A stretch of DNA of 64,000 nt from Corynespora cassiicola (Eukaryota; Ascomycota; Dothideomycetes; Pleosporales; Corynesporascaceae): positions 372,001 to 436,000 of the forward strand of contig JAEUWY010000008.1 in assembly GCA_022059125.1 (NCBI GenBank), given 5' to 3'. Every line of letters begins with the position of its first letter. Position 1 is the first letter of the stretch. This document shows, in pieces, positions 54,376 through 64,000 of the stretch. The position numbers and the translations under genes were made by a program. The notes beneath the pieces are model-generated. The model did no database searches and had not been told where the DNA came from. It saw only the letters and a list, made by a program, of their open reading frames with translations.

Positions 54376-57300
54376 ATGGCCTTGAAGCAATGCAGCCTGT
54401 GCGACCGCAAGTTCACCAAGCTCGAACACGTCAAGCGTCATGAGCGATCGCGTATGCTAGCAGTCAATCGCCCAGAGCCGCACGCCATGTCAGTCTAACC
54501 GCCGTGCCAGACACTAGAGAGCGCCCCTACGAGTGCCCGACGTGCAAAAAGCACTTTTCGCGCAGGTGAGATGCATCCGCAGAAAATCTCCGAGTCCCAG
54601 CCTCAAACCCATCCGCAGCGACGTTCTATTCCGCCATTGCAAAGGCCACGCCCAGACCGCCCTCAACCGCCTGAGCAACGCCAACAGCCAGCAGGCCCAG
54701 AATCCCCAGAATCCCCAGAATCCCCAGAATCCTCAGAAGCAGCAGTCCAGCTCCTCGTCGACCGACTCCAAAGCCACTCCGCGCCCAGCCCCGACCCCCC
54801 AGCCCGCCTCGCAAGATCCAGTTCCCTCTCCCTTGTCGCGGCGGAGAAGCTCGCACAAGACGCTTCCCAGCAACGGTGACGGTGCGCTCAATTCGCATCA
54901 GTCGCCCGCTGTCCAACGGCTACCCTCGGAGCCCCAGCATTCGCCGAACGACGGCCGACTCGAGGCCCTCATCAACGCCGCCCAGCAGCTCGAGCCCCCG
55001 ACCGATGTGACCTGGACATCGCCATCGCCCATCAACATCGCCCCCGATAATGACCGCTTCTTGACCCGTGACCAGGACAGCATGCCTCCGCCCATCGATC
55101 CCGCCATCGACATGCTCTCTTTCTCTCCCGCAGGTCACGTTTCAAGCCTTGACCAATGGGCTTTCGAGCTGGTCCAGAGCAACCACCCGCTCCCGAACCG
55201 GACCCCGGCCGATGCCCTACAGACCTGGCTGTTCCCGCTGGACAATGACATCCTCGGGTCGAATGGTTCGCATCATATGGCCATTGATAGCCATTTCGAT
55301 CACGACCCCTTCCGACATGCCGCAGACAACCAGGCGAGCCCCTCCGGCAGCAGCGTTTCAATAGCGAGCAGGATACCCCGGGAAAGGTTTGCGCGCGTCG
55401 AGAGCTGCTGGCCGTCGAGGAATCGAAAACCGTCGCGACTCATGCCCAACCTGTGGCAGAGCCTCATGGCATGTGACTGCGCAAACATCCTGTCCGAGAT
55501 CCCGCCTGGTGTGATAGAGACTCCCATCAGCGAAAGGGAGAGGAGAAACTCGCGATGGGGGCTGGACGAAGAATGTAGGGGGATGCTTCAGGGGGCGCTC
55601 AACAACGCACCGCAATCCACCCTCTTGCGATCCGAGTCGATAGGGGACACTGCCTCGTCGAGCGGGGATGCCGGAGCGAGCCCTGGCATGGATGGGATTC
55701 AGTTCCCACCAGCCGAAATACTCGATATTGCCATGGAAATGTACCTCTACTACTTTCACCCGACTCTTCCAATTATCCATATTCCCACCTTTTCGGCGAA
55801 GAATGCTCCAAGGCCACTTTTGCTATGCATGTGTCTGATTGGTTTGAGTATTTTGGGCACGGCGGGTGCATCCAAATTTGTTTCGCGGACGTTTTCGGTA
55901 TGCTGGCCCATCCTTCGGTGCAAACCGAGCCGCTTCTAACTATATGCAGACTGTACTGCAAATGGTCTCTTCCGAGTTGCAATCTTTATCGACAAACTCG
56001 CACTCCCCGCAGAACCAGATGCGCATATTTGCTACCTCTCTATTAGCCCTCAACCTAGCTTCGATTACTGGCGTACGTAGGGAACCTCGCTTCAAGGCGT
56101 CCCCGACTGACCTCAAACAGAGAAAGAGCCGGATTTCACAAGCCGAAAAGCTCCACACTGAGCTTATCACCGTAAGCTGAATCCGGAACTTCCACCATGC
56201 TTAAATTGATCTTTCAAAGGTTGCGCAAAATAATGGGCTGTTCTCCGCTAGCGAGGGCGTCACACCTGAATCTCTGCTAGAAGACATTATGGATATCGAT
56301 GCCAGATGGAAGGCATGGAGTAAAATCGAATGCGCCAAACGGTAGGTCTCCGCATGCGGATCAAACCATGCCCGCCGGCCGCTAACGTTCGCTAGGATTA
56401 TACTGGGACTGATAGAATCCGACTGCTGGTATGCGGCATACCTGTCAGCAGCGCCCATGATTCGCCCAGAATCGGTCCAGATTTTGCCTCCTTCCGAGTA
56501 CAATCTTTATCACGCCAATTCCGCAACAAAGTGGTTCCATCTTGTTCAGCGAGGTGCAAGGATCACCTCGACCCGCATCACCCCCTCATACCTCCCAACT
56601 CCTGGCCTGAAGCTCGATTCGACCAGCTTTCGAAGCCTTCTTACACTGCTACTTTTACGCCTATACGAATCGAATGAACGCCTGGCCAACACCTCTGGTC
56701 CCCCAAAATCCCTTGAGCTGTGGCGCGTGTACGCCGAAGACTCGAGAAGTCGAGAACTAATGCCACTGCTAGTCAACCTGTCCTCATCATCCATTGACGG
56801 ATTACGCACCACGGACCTCAACTCGGCGGTTCTTTGGCATGCGTCATGCATGATGCTCGGTGCAAATATACGTTATTTTGAATTAGCCGCCGGTCGTGCG
56901 GGCCCCGGCCCCGCCGTCACGGCCCTCGAGGACATATCCGCTTGGTCTCAAACTCAGTCTGCTCGCCGCGCAGTGCTTCACGCCGCACAAATCTACAAGC
57001 TGCTATTCGACCGCAAAGTATCGGATATCGTCAATCCCCACAGCGTCGTCGCTCTCTTCCAGGCAGCGCTCGTCCTTGGCCTTTATATATTCACCCTTCC
57101 ACCAAACGCGAACTGCAACATCAACGACAACTGCCTGGAGCTGTTGGATCTAATCGATTGGAGCAGTGTCGGCCAGATTGGCTTCCTCGACTCCCCTCAC
57201 TCACCGGCCGCGCAGCTGGGTTTCGGAGACAGCACGATTGTCAATTTCATTCGGACAGGCGGCCCCTTTAGTATTACCGGAATAGCCATGGAAGGCGGCT

Positions 57301-57446
57301 ATCTGGCGGCAAGGAGGACCCTGCTACATTGTGCAGACCTCATGGACGGCATGGGACGTTGGAAGAGCCGGACATTTTCCCAAATTCTCCACATCATGAG
57401 CGACGACCTGACGGAAATGGAGGGTCCAGATAGCGATGAGGCATGA
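54376..57446 (+). CDS. C2H2 zinc-finger / fungal_trans transcription factor
   Basis: Seven exons (54376-54451, 54511-54565, 54619-55897, 55950-56072, 56121-56171, 56220-56341, 56396-57446) join exactly to 918 aa. Two C2H2 fingers are built from the first three exons: C6-C9-H22-H26 (CSLCDRKFTKLEHVKRHERSH) and C34-C37-H50-H54 (CPTCKKHFSRSDVLFRH). A Gln/Asn/Pro-repeat linker (QNPQ units) follows. The fungal_trans-like regulatory region begins near ILDIAMEMYLYYFHPTLPII and runs through KLHTELITVAQNNGLF, DARWKAWSKIECAKRIILG and DCWYAAYLSAAP to the C-terminus. Introns 55898-55949 and 56073-56120 are supported by GTATGC/GTACGT donors; the latter is stop-free and could be retained. It flanks the catabolic cluster 1.3 kb beyond the carrier and is the best candidate for its pathway-specific regulator, but only by position. 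Confidence 0.9.
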
Positions 57447-58199
57447 CGGTTACTGTCCCCTTCCTTGTATTTGCCGCTTTCAGATTTGAAAAGGTTATGG
57501 GGCAGGGGATAAGCGATATACGCTTTATTATGACTGGCTTGGGGCATGGATTGCCCGGTAAAAAATATTTGGCATAGAAAAGGCGCTCGGTACACTGGAT
57601 GTAAGAAACCGTCACGGCTTACGCGGAAAAACATTGTCACGCTGTACAATTTCGGTATATCAGGGAATGGTAGTGTCAGGGGGTTCTTCAACAGACTGCA
57701 GCTGGCCTTTGAAGGACACCGAATAGTAGTACCTACGTGTTGCGCGAATACATAAAGTCACACTCTTCTGTGCGAGCCTGGCCTTGCAAACACCAAGACC
57801 TACCTAGGTACCTAGGTACTTTGGTAGACTACTGCAGCCAGCGACGTTAGACACTTGGTTGACATTGCCGCAACGGGCAGTTAAGCTTTCAGCTACGTCT
57901 CCTCGACAAGCCCGCTCCACGTGCCACCGCCATGCTCCACCACACACCATCCGCGGATTCCCTACCGCTCCGCGCGAACGTTACCCCAAGGCGCGTCCAG
58001 ATGTGGGGTCCCCGCATCCCGCCGCGTGAGACACGATCCTTTGGAGACAAAACACCACCTAACCTTATTCCGAAGCGCGCTTAAAACCTAATGACGACCT
58101 CGCTGCACATCCTTCGTTCCGCCCAATTCCTACTTCTTCCCGTGTTTTTTTTCTTTTTTAGCCCAATCTTTCGACAGAACAGACAGGTAGCCGCCCCAC
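57447..58199. promoter_or_regulatory. Promoter region of the third P450
   Basis: 750 bp between the regulator stop and the P450 ATG. It contains overlapping CCTAGGTA palindromic units at 57802-57820 and a T-rich tract at 58146-58162 just before the ATG. No gene seen. Confidence 0.45.
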
Positions 58200-59876
58200 A
58201 TGCTGCTCTCCCTCCTCCCCCTCGTGCTGCTCCTAGCCCTCGCGCTATCCTACCACCGCTCCAGGAAGCGCCTCCCCCCGGGCAAAGTCCCCGCCCCAGG
58301 CCCAAAAGGCCTGCCCCTGCTCGGCAACGCGCACCAACTAGGCGCGCATCCGCACCGGCAGGTGATGTCCTGGGCGCGCACGTACGGCGAGGTGTACAAG
58401 GTGCGCCTGGGCTGGAACGACTGGTACATGCTGTGCTCCCCCGAAGCGGTCAAGGAGGTGCTGGACCGGCAGAGCGCGCACACGAGCTCGCGGGCGCCGA
58501 GCCCCGTCGTGGGCGGCGCCCTGAGCGGGGACATGCGGTTCCTGATGATGCCGTATGGGCAGGAGTGGAGGCGTTTCAGGGGCATCAGTCATAAGTTGCT
58601 TACGCCGGGGGCGAGTGCCATGTTCAAGCCGAGTCAGGAGTGGGAGGCGAGGATGTTGGTGGAGGAGGTGATGGGGGGGAGGGATGAGGGGAGGGGGAAT
58701 GGGGTGGGGTATAGGGCGGTGAGGAGGTATACGGTCAGTGTCATCATGACGAGTACGTATGGGAGGCGGATTCCGGAATGGGTGAGTTTTTTGCATTGAG
58801 GCAAGATGGCTATGGATGGCGGCTGACCACCAAAGGAATGCGACGAGGTGCGCGAAATCTATGGAATCATGACGGATTTTTCCAATATAGCGACTCCGGG
58901 CGCCTACCTAGCCGATACAATCCCTCCACTGGGGAACCTCCCCCCTCGCCTCCAGTGGTGGAGAAAGGGGCTGAAGCCATATTTCGAGCGACAAGCCAAC
59001 TTATGGATGAGTTTCTGGACCTCGCTCAAGACGCAAATGGAAACCAAGCAAGCGCCCGAATGCTTTGTAAAGCAAGTCATCGAAAGCAACTACGAAAAGC
59101 AAGGCCTCACCGAGCTCCAAGCCGCCTTCCTCGCCGGCTCCCTCATCGAAGCCGGCTCCGAGACGACCTCGGCCAGCATAAACACCGCCCTCCTCTACCT
59201 CTCCGCCTACCCCTCCGTCCGCCAAAAAGCCTACCAAGAGCTCTCCCGCGTCGTGGGCCCCTCGCGCTCCCCGACCTTCGCCGACGAGCCAGAGCTACCG
59301 TACATTCGCGCCATCGTCAAGGAAACAATGCGCATCCGCCCCGTAACCAACATCGGCACCCCCCACTACACCACCGCAGACATCTCCTACAAGAACATAC
59401 ACATCCCCGCAAACTCGGTCGTGGCCATCCAGCAGTACCCCATCCACTACGACCCCGCCCTCTTCCCAAACCCCGAACGCTTCGATCCGGACCGCTACCT
59501 CGCCTTCCCCGAGAAGGCGGGCGTCTACGCCGCGGGCGCGGCTTCGGAGCGCGATCATTGGAATTTCGGCGCGGGGAGGAGGATTTGCTCCGGCTTGCAT
59601 TTGGCGGAGAATAGCATGTTTGTTGTGCTGGCGAAGATGTTGTGGGCGTTTGATGTGCGGCCGCCCGTGGACGAGGCGGGGAGGGAGAGGGAGGTGGATT
59701 TGAGCGATGAGGCGTTTGCGAGGGGGGCGAACACGGTGCCCAAGGAGTATGAGGTGCGGTTTGTGAGTCGGGGGGTGGAGACGGAGCGGACGGTGAAGCG
59801 GGAGGCGGAGGAGGCGAGGAGAGATGGGTATGTGTTGCGAGGGGTGAAGGTTACGGGGGAAGGGGTTGAGGTTTGA
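58200..59876 (+). CDS. Cytochrome P450 monooxygenase
   Basis: Two exons (58200-58781, 58836-59876) with a 54-nt intron give 540 aa. The N-terminal anchor is LLSLLPLVLLLALALSY, followed by RKRLPPGK and the hinge PAPGPKGLPLLGNAHQLG. Landmarks: FLMMPYGQEWRRFR (C-helix), LIEAGSETTSASI (I-helix, AGSETT), KETMRIRPV (ExxR), FDPDRYLAF and haem loop WNFGAGRRICSG with Cys near 445. It resembles the group of fungal P450s related to O-methylsterigmatocystin oxidoreductase. Codon use is very G/C-biased in exon 1. A charged tail of about 30 residues (RTVKREAEEARRDG) extends beyond the usual C-terminus. Whether it belongs to the neighbouring catabolic cluster is unknown; it lies beyond the C2H2 regulator. 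Confidence 0.92.
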
Positions 59877-60138
59877 GCGCTTCTTTCGTTGACTGGACTT
59901 TCGCTTGACTCCAGCATATGACGTGGCTTTCTGTAAGCCCTGTCAAGTGCTCGTAAATAAAAACAATGTGGTTTTGGCTTTCACTCATCAGCGTCCTTGG
60001 TTGCCTTGGTTGCAATAAAGGTTGCCTGCCTGTTCCTTTGCACCTTCTCCCAGCAACCACACAACTCACCTCGAATCCTGCGATTCCATTATAAAGTCTT
60101 TCGCCATTAGACGTGGGATACGAAAAGGCCCGACGAGC

Positions 60139-61374
60139 ATGTCGTCTCCACCTCCCTCGAACTCTCAGTCGGTGGGGGACGCTGGAAGCCCCAGCGTTGT
60201 CCAGGACCTCTCAGATATTTGGACGCGTGCAGATGCACTCGATGAAAACGACGAAAACAGAAGGACACCGACGGGAACCAGCAAGTACACGGCCAGCAAC
60301 TATACAGATGAGAACAGCGATGATGGGGGATACATCACCAAGTCCCCCGACTCGGACTTGTGGACACCACTGTCTCGGAACGATCAGCCACTCCCAGTGA
60401 CGCGGACCAAGTCGTTCGACAGGGCCGATGCCTTCTCCCCAGACGAAGATTCCACGCCGTTCGCAAAGACATTGCAGCACTTTAGGGCCTACCGAGACCA
60501 AGAGGCCTCGCCGTCAAAGAGTCGTCGCAAAGCATCTCTCCCCAAGGAGATTGCGGATCTGGCACGCGAGGCGCAGGAGGCAGAGGACATGGAAGAGCTT
60601 GAGAAATACCGCGAGTACGATGTCGGTCCATTGGATCCAGTCATGGATGGTGATTCGGCTGGGGATCTAATCATGTTCAACACGCCGGCCAAGCAGGGTG
60701 CTGGTCGGGATCTGTTTGGAAAAGATCTGGGCAGGAAGATGGCTTCACCGTCGCTCCGGTTCAAAGGGCATACCGCTCCCGAACCCCGCCTTGGGCGCTC
60801 AACGAGTAAATCGGAAGGGGTTCCTCTCATCAACTTGTCGGAAGACGGCGATCGTGCCGAGACCTCTTCTTCTTCTTCTGTGGCCATGATGGCTCATGGG
60901 GACCTCGAGGGGCTGATAATGTCTCCCCTACGAAGCGAGCGCATCTTGGCGGATGACGGTTCCAGCGATGGAGAGGCAGTCGAGTACGCGCTCGAGATCC
61001 CCGGGCATTTCGACGACGTGTTTCGAATGGTTGTCCGTACCAAGGCTGGGCCTGAACACATCGCCCGCTATATCCGCGTACGTGCGAAAGAGCTGGAAGC
61101 ACCGGAAGATGAGGTCGAAGCTGCAGTGCAGGTAAGTGGCCCCCGCATCTCCCAAGAGCCAAGGCGACTGATGGAGGCACAGAAATTCCTGGAAAACCCT
61201 GAGAGTTTTGCTGTTGGCGGCGAGCGAGCGGGCACGCAGGCGGAGAACCCAGCCTTTATCAATGTCATTGGCATGCTCCCGCGCACTGCATTTTGGTTGG
61301 CTGCCAACATGGTGGCACAGGCAGGTACAACGGTCGATGCGCTCGCGGCGAAGCTGCAGGATGGCAAACTGTGA
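60139..61374 (+). CDS. Unrecognised acidic, Ser-rich hypothetical protein
   Basis: No family recognised. The ATG at 60139 opens MSSPPPSNSQ; the longer in-frame opening at 60022 is not an ATG. The first 290 residues look disordered: Asp/Ser/Thr/Pro-rich with many potential SP/TP phosphosites (NRRTPTGT, SPDSDLWTPL, FSPDEDSTPF) and a charged helix EIADLAREAQEAEDMEELEKY. The C-terminal 100 residues look folded (PGHFDDVFRMVVRTKAGPEH, ARYIRVRAKELEAPEDEVEAA, LPRTAFWLAANMVAQAGTTV). A stop-free GTAAGT...GCACAG intron at 61132-61182 probably should be removed, giving about 394 aa and joining AAVQ to KFLENPESF. Small glycine-poor, no signal peptide or membrane segment. Confidence 0.7.
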   Translation: MSSPPPSNSQSVGDAGSPSVVQDLSDIWTRADALDENDENRRTPTGTSKYTASNYTDENSDDGGYITKSPDSDLWTPLSRNDQPLPVTRTKSFDRADAFSPDEDSTPFAKTLQHFRAYRDQEASPSKSRRKASLPKEIADLAREAQEAEDMEELEKYREYDVGPLDPVMDGDSAGDLIMFNTPAKQGAGRDLFGKDLGRKMASPSLRFKGHTAPEPRLGRSTSKSEGVPLINLSEDGDRAETSSSSSVAMMAHGDLEGLIMSPLRSERILADDGSSDGEAVEYALEIPGHFDDVFRMVVRTKAGPEHIARYIRVRAKELEAPEDEVEAAVQVSGPRISQEPRRLMEAQKFLENPESFAVGGERAGTQAENPAFINVIGMLPRTAFWLAANMVAQAGTTVDALAAKLQDGKL

Positions 61375-61793
61375 GGATGAACTGGGCTGTACTGGACATG
61401 GTCGGCTAATTGCCGGATGGGGGCATGTTGCGACTACACGATGGCTAGCGAGAGGTTTTGGAGCGGAACGTCGATGGATTGTGGTACGGACTGGAGGCTC
61501 GGCGCAAGCTTAATAGCCAGAGACACGAGAGAGAGAGGTGCAAAAATAGACACCTTAGTCGATTTACCTCTTCAGACCCGCCGGGCTTGGCTAGCAGCGC
61601 CGTATCCGTGTCCAGCGTCATCTCGCTTGCCTAATGGCGGCACGCCTCATGGCCTTAGCCCCAACTCAGCCATGAAGGATTCATGCAAAAGCCTCGACTT
61701 GTTGCCCCTCAAATACCTCTCTTGTACCAATCCTTCCACCCACTTTCGCTTTTTCCTTGACCTCACATTCGTTTCCCAGCTTCGAATTCCATC
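61375..61793. other. Tandem spacer
   Basis: 419 bp between the hypothetical gene and the GH76 gene. Pyrimidine-rich just before the ATG. No gene seen. Confidence 0.45.
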
Positions 61794-63216
61794 ATGATGC
61801 ACGCCCGCCGCGGCGTCCTGCCACTCGCTCTCTCCCTGGCCCTAGGCAGCGTTGCCGCAATCGACTTGGATGTAAACAACCAAGATTCGCTCAAGACAGT
61901 GGCAAAGACCATTGCCGACGACATCGTTTCCGCCTACAACGATACTATCGCCGACTTTGGCCCCCCTGGCCTGTTCCCGGATCCTTACTACTGGTACGAG
62001 GCTGGCATCTTCTGGCAAGCTTTGATCGAGTACTCGCATATCACCGGCGACTCCAACTATGATGCTACAATCTCGACCGCCCTGCAGTGGCAAACGGGCG
62101 ATTTCGATGCCTTCATGCCCGCGAACCAGACCAAGAGCCTCGCCAACGACGAGCAAAGCATCTGGGGGCTTGCCGCTTTGGCTGCTGCCGAATCAGGGCT
62201 CTCTAAGCCCGAGAATGTAACTTGGGAGTGGGAGGATTTGGCTGCCAATGTGTTCGACGTGCAGACTGCCCGCTGGCACTCTGGCGACAACGCAACCTGC
62301 GGCGGAGGTCTCCGCTGGCAGATTTTTTCCTTCAACAGGGGATACGACTACATGAACAGCGCTTCCGTCGGCAACTTTTTCCTTCTTTCTGCTCGTCTGG
62401 CCCGCTTCACGGGTAACAGCACCTACTCTGAGTGGGCCGACAGGTCGTACCAATGGTCCAGGACCGTCGGCCTGGTCTCCGACGACTTCGAGGTCTTCGA
62501 AGGCGCTTCCGCCAACGAGAACTGCGAATCCATCAACCTGCTCCGGTGGACCGCGGACCATGCCCTCTACACCGAGGGCGCTGCCATCATGTACAACTTG
62601 GTAATACATCACCTTGTCCCTTCTGAGCCTTTAAACTAACCATGCGTAGACAAACGGCAACGAAACCTGGAACAGCATCGTCCAAGGCTTTGTAGATGCT
62701 TCGTCCTTCTTCAAGGACAACGACACTTCGGCACTCATCGAGGCGGTTTGCGAGAACGACGGTACTTGCGCTTCAGACTTGACGTCTTCCAAGGGACAAG
62801 CCATCAGGGCTTTCTCTCGTGCCGCCATCGCAGCCCCTTTCATCGCCGACAGCATCCACGAAATTGTCGAGAGCTCGGCCAAGGCGGCTGCAGAGAACTG
62901 TCGCGAGGGCGACGAAGGCGTAGAGTGCAGGTTCTCGTGGGGCGGCGAGGACAGGTGGGAAATGGGAACCGTCGAGGGAGGCAAGTTGGGCCCGGTCATG
63001 AACGCCATGCAAGCCGTGCAGGCTCTACTACTGCCTCAGGCTGGTGCTTTGCAGAATGAGAGCTCTAATGGTACATCGGGGTCTGGAACATCGAACCCGA
63101 ATGCCACTGAGAGTGGAAGTGCAGGAGGACCGAGCGAGACGGGTGCGGCTAACACGATTGCTTCGTCGCTGACATTCGCTGTGGCCATTGCTTTCGCTGT
63201 TGCTCTCAGCACATGA
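61794..63216 (+). CDS. GH76 mannan endo-1,6-alpha-mannosidase, GPI-anchored (DFG5/DCW1-like)
   Basis: Cell-wall enzyme thought to cross-link GPI-proteins to wall glucan. Two exons (61794-62600, 62650-63216) give 457 aa. A signal peptide (RGVLPLALSLALGSVAAI) leads into the mature start LDVNNQDSLKTVAKTIADDI. Family blocks are PYYWYEAGIFWQALIEY, ANDEQSIWGLAALAAAE (acidic catalytic site), CGGGLRWQIFSFNRGYDYMNS, and CRFSWGG near the end. Many N-glycosylation sequons are present. The C-terminus has a Ser/Thr/Asn-rich stalk, a small-residue omega site region and a hydrophobic tail (TIASSLTFAVAIAFAVALST), the GPI-anchor signal. The ATG at 61794 is followed directly by a second ATG; either gives a working signal peptide. 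Housekeeping wall gene. Confidence 0.94.
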
Positions 63217-64000
63217 TTCACGCTGTTTATGATATGGTAGTTTTGGGTTTTTTTTTTACGGTCTTTAAAAGAAATCAAGTCGCGTCGAGCACTAGTCAGA
63301 TGGCCATTGTCAGTGATGCAAATCTAGCGCTAACAATCAGTCTGTCCAAAGTCACATAGCTTGCGAGAGCCTCCAACAACACTTCTGACCAATTTGCATC
63401 TACATTATTTAGACTCTGTTAGACGATGCTAGCTCTTATATCCTTGAGAAGGCGCAGGAAACATGTTCGGACAGCGCCAAATCTACAAACGCAGCAAAGC
63501 CCTGGCCGTGCAAAGCACCATCACATAATTGCTCTTTACACCCACGACAAGAAATTGACATCACTTGGTCTCCTCAGACCCCACTTCTTCATCTTGGGAG
63601 ATAATGAGCATCGGACTGTGCTCAAATATCCGTCACCAACACGCTAAACCTCTTTCGGCAATTTGCCTATCTTCCGGTGATGATCCATCCCTTACCATTC
63701 CGCTCCGTTGCTTACTCAAACTCCGCCGAGGCTTTTATACTAACCTTCCTTTGGTATCATGACTTGGATCACAATCTCCTCTCATCGTGAAGAGTCCTTG
63801 GCGGAGACGGAGAGAGTATGGCATGGTTTATACGAGCTCTAGAGCAGGCGGACTTCGTAAGGTGTGACTTGGAAGCCGACAACCGAACACTTCCAGCCAG
63901 CTGTATCTGTTGCCGGACTGCGCTTCATGGTTGCCTACCTGCAGTCTAATTGTGCGGCTGAACCGCTAAGAAACAGGCTTCAATATGGCCCCATTTCTAC
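63217..64000. other. Right-end region without a supported gene
   Basis: 784 bp with a T-run at 63249-63257 just after the GH76 stop, which fits a 3' UTR. Remaining short frames have no domain. Confidence 0.5.

Noticed and set aside
31227..59876. Secondary-metabolite biosynthetic cluster
   Set aside because: P450s, SDR and regulator are present but no PKS, NRPS, terpene cyclase or DMATS core enzyme; the CoA-transferase/thiolase set points to catabolism.
1..64000. tRNA, 5S rRNA or other structural RNA genes
   Set aside because: No GGTTCRANTCC-type T-arm with matching A box and no 5S-like sequence was found by eye; a tRNAscan/Infernal run would settle it.

Overview
This is filamentous ascomycete (Pezizomycotina) nuclear DNA. 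Most genes are broken by 45-90 nt GT-AG introns with CTAAC/CTGAC-type branch sites. Zn2Cys6 and C2H2 'fungal_trans' regulators, a fungal NACHT gene, a 2EXR-type gene and a GPI-anchored GH76 cell-wall enzyme are all typical of this group. Frequent CCTAGG/TACCTA motifs in spacers weakly suggest Sordariomycetes, but the species cannot be named. Exon models were joined by hand from splice signals and reading phase; for almost all genes the spliced length divides by three and the conserved motifs fall in frame.

Layout. 1-10.4 kb: a P450 (+), a NACHT-type STAND gene (-), a short gene for a NLR-type N-terminal domain (+) and a 2EXR-like gene (-). 10.4-18.1 kb: CIA2 (-) and a large Zn2Cys6 regulator (+), separated by 3.8 kb of GC-rich low-complexity DNA. 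18.1-29.6 kb: an 11.5-kb gene desert in two parts, first GC-rich and microsatellite-rich, then (from about 25.55 kb) AT-rich with degenerate repeats and a coiled-coil pseudogene carrying RIP-like stops. 29.6-31.0 kb: the tRNA dihydrouridine synthase DUS2 (-).

31.2-53.0 kb is the most interesting part: twelve closely spaced genes that read as a catabolic cluster. They are a P450, a metallo-beta-lactamase-fold lactonase-like hydrolase, a type-B carboxylesterase, a 3-hydroxyisobutyrate-dehydrogenase-like enzyme, an NmrA/SDR-like reductase, a SCOT-type CoA transferase, an iron-type alcohol dehydrogenase resembling maleylacetate reductase, a thiolase, a fumarase-superfamily lyase resembling 3-carboxymuconate cycloisomerase, a homogentisate-dioxygenase-family ring-cleavage enzyme, a SUGCT-type family III CoA transferase and a 2-oxodicarboxylate-type mitochondrial carrier. 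A C2H2/fungal_trans regulator follows at 54.4 kb. Three head-to-head pairs share short intergenic promoters. There is no PKS, NRPS or terpene cyclase, so this looks degradative rather than biosynthetic. Inferred logic: ester or lactone opening and hydroxylation, ring cleavage and reduction in the cytosol, import of a C6 oxo-diacid such as 3-oxoadipate by the carrier, then CoA activation and thiolysis in the mitochondrion. Several CoA-step enzymes carry Arg-rich, acid-free N-termini that fit this.

57.4-64 kb: another P450, an unrecognised acidic/Ser-rich protein and a DFG5/DCW1-like GH76 mannosidase.
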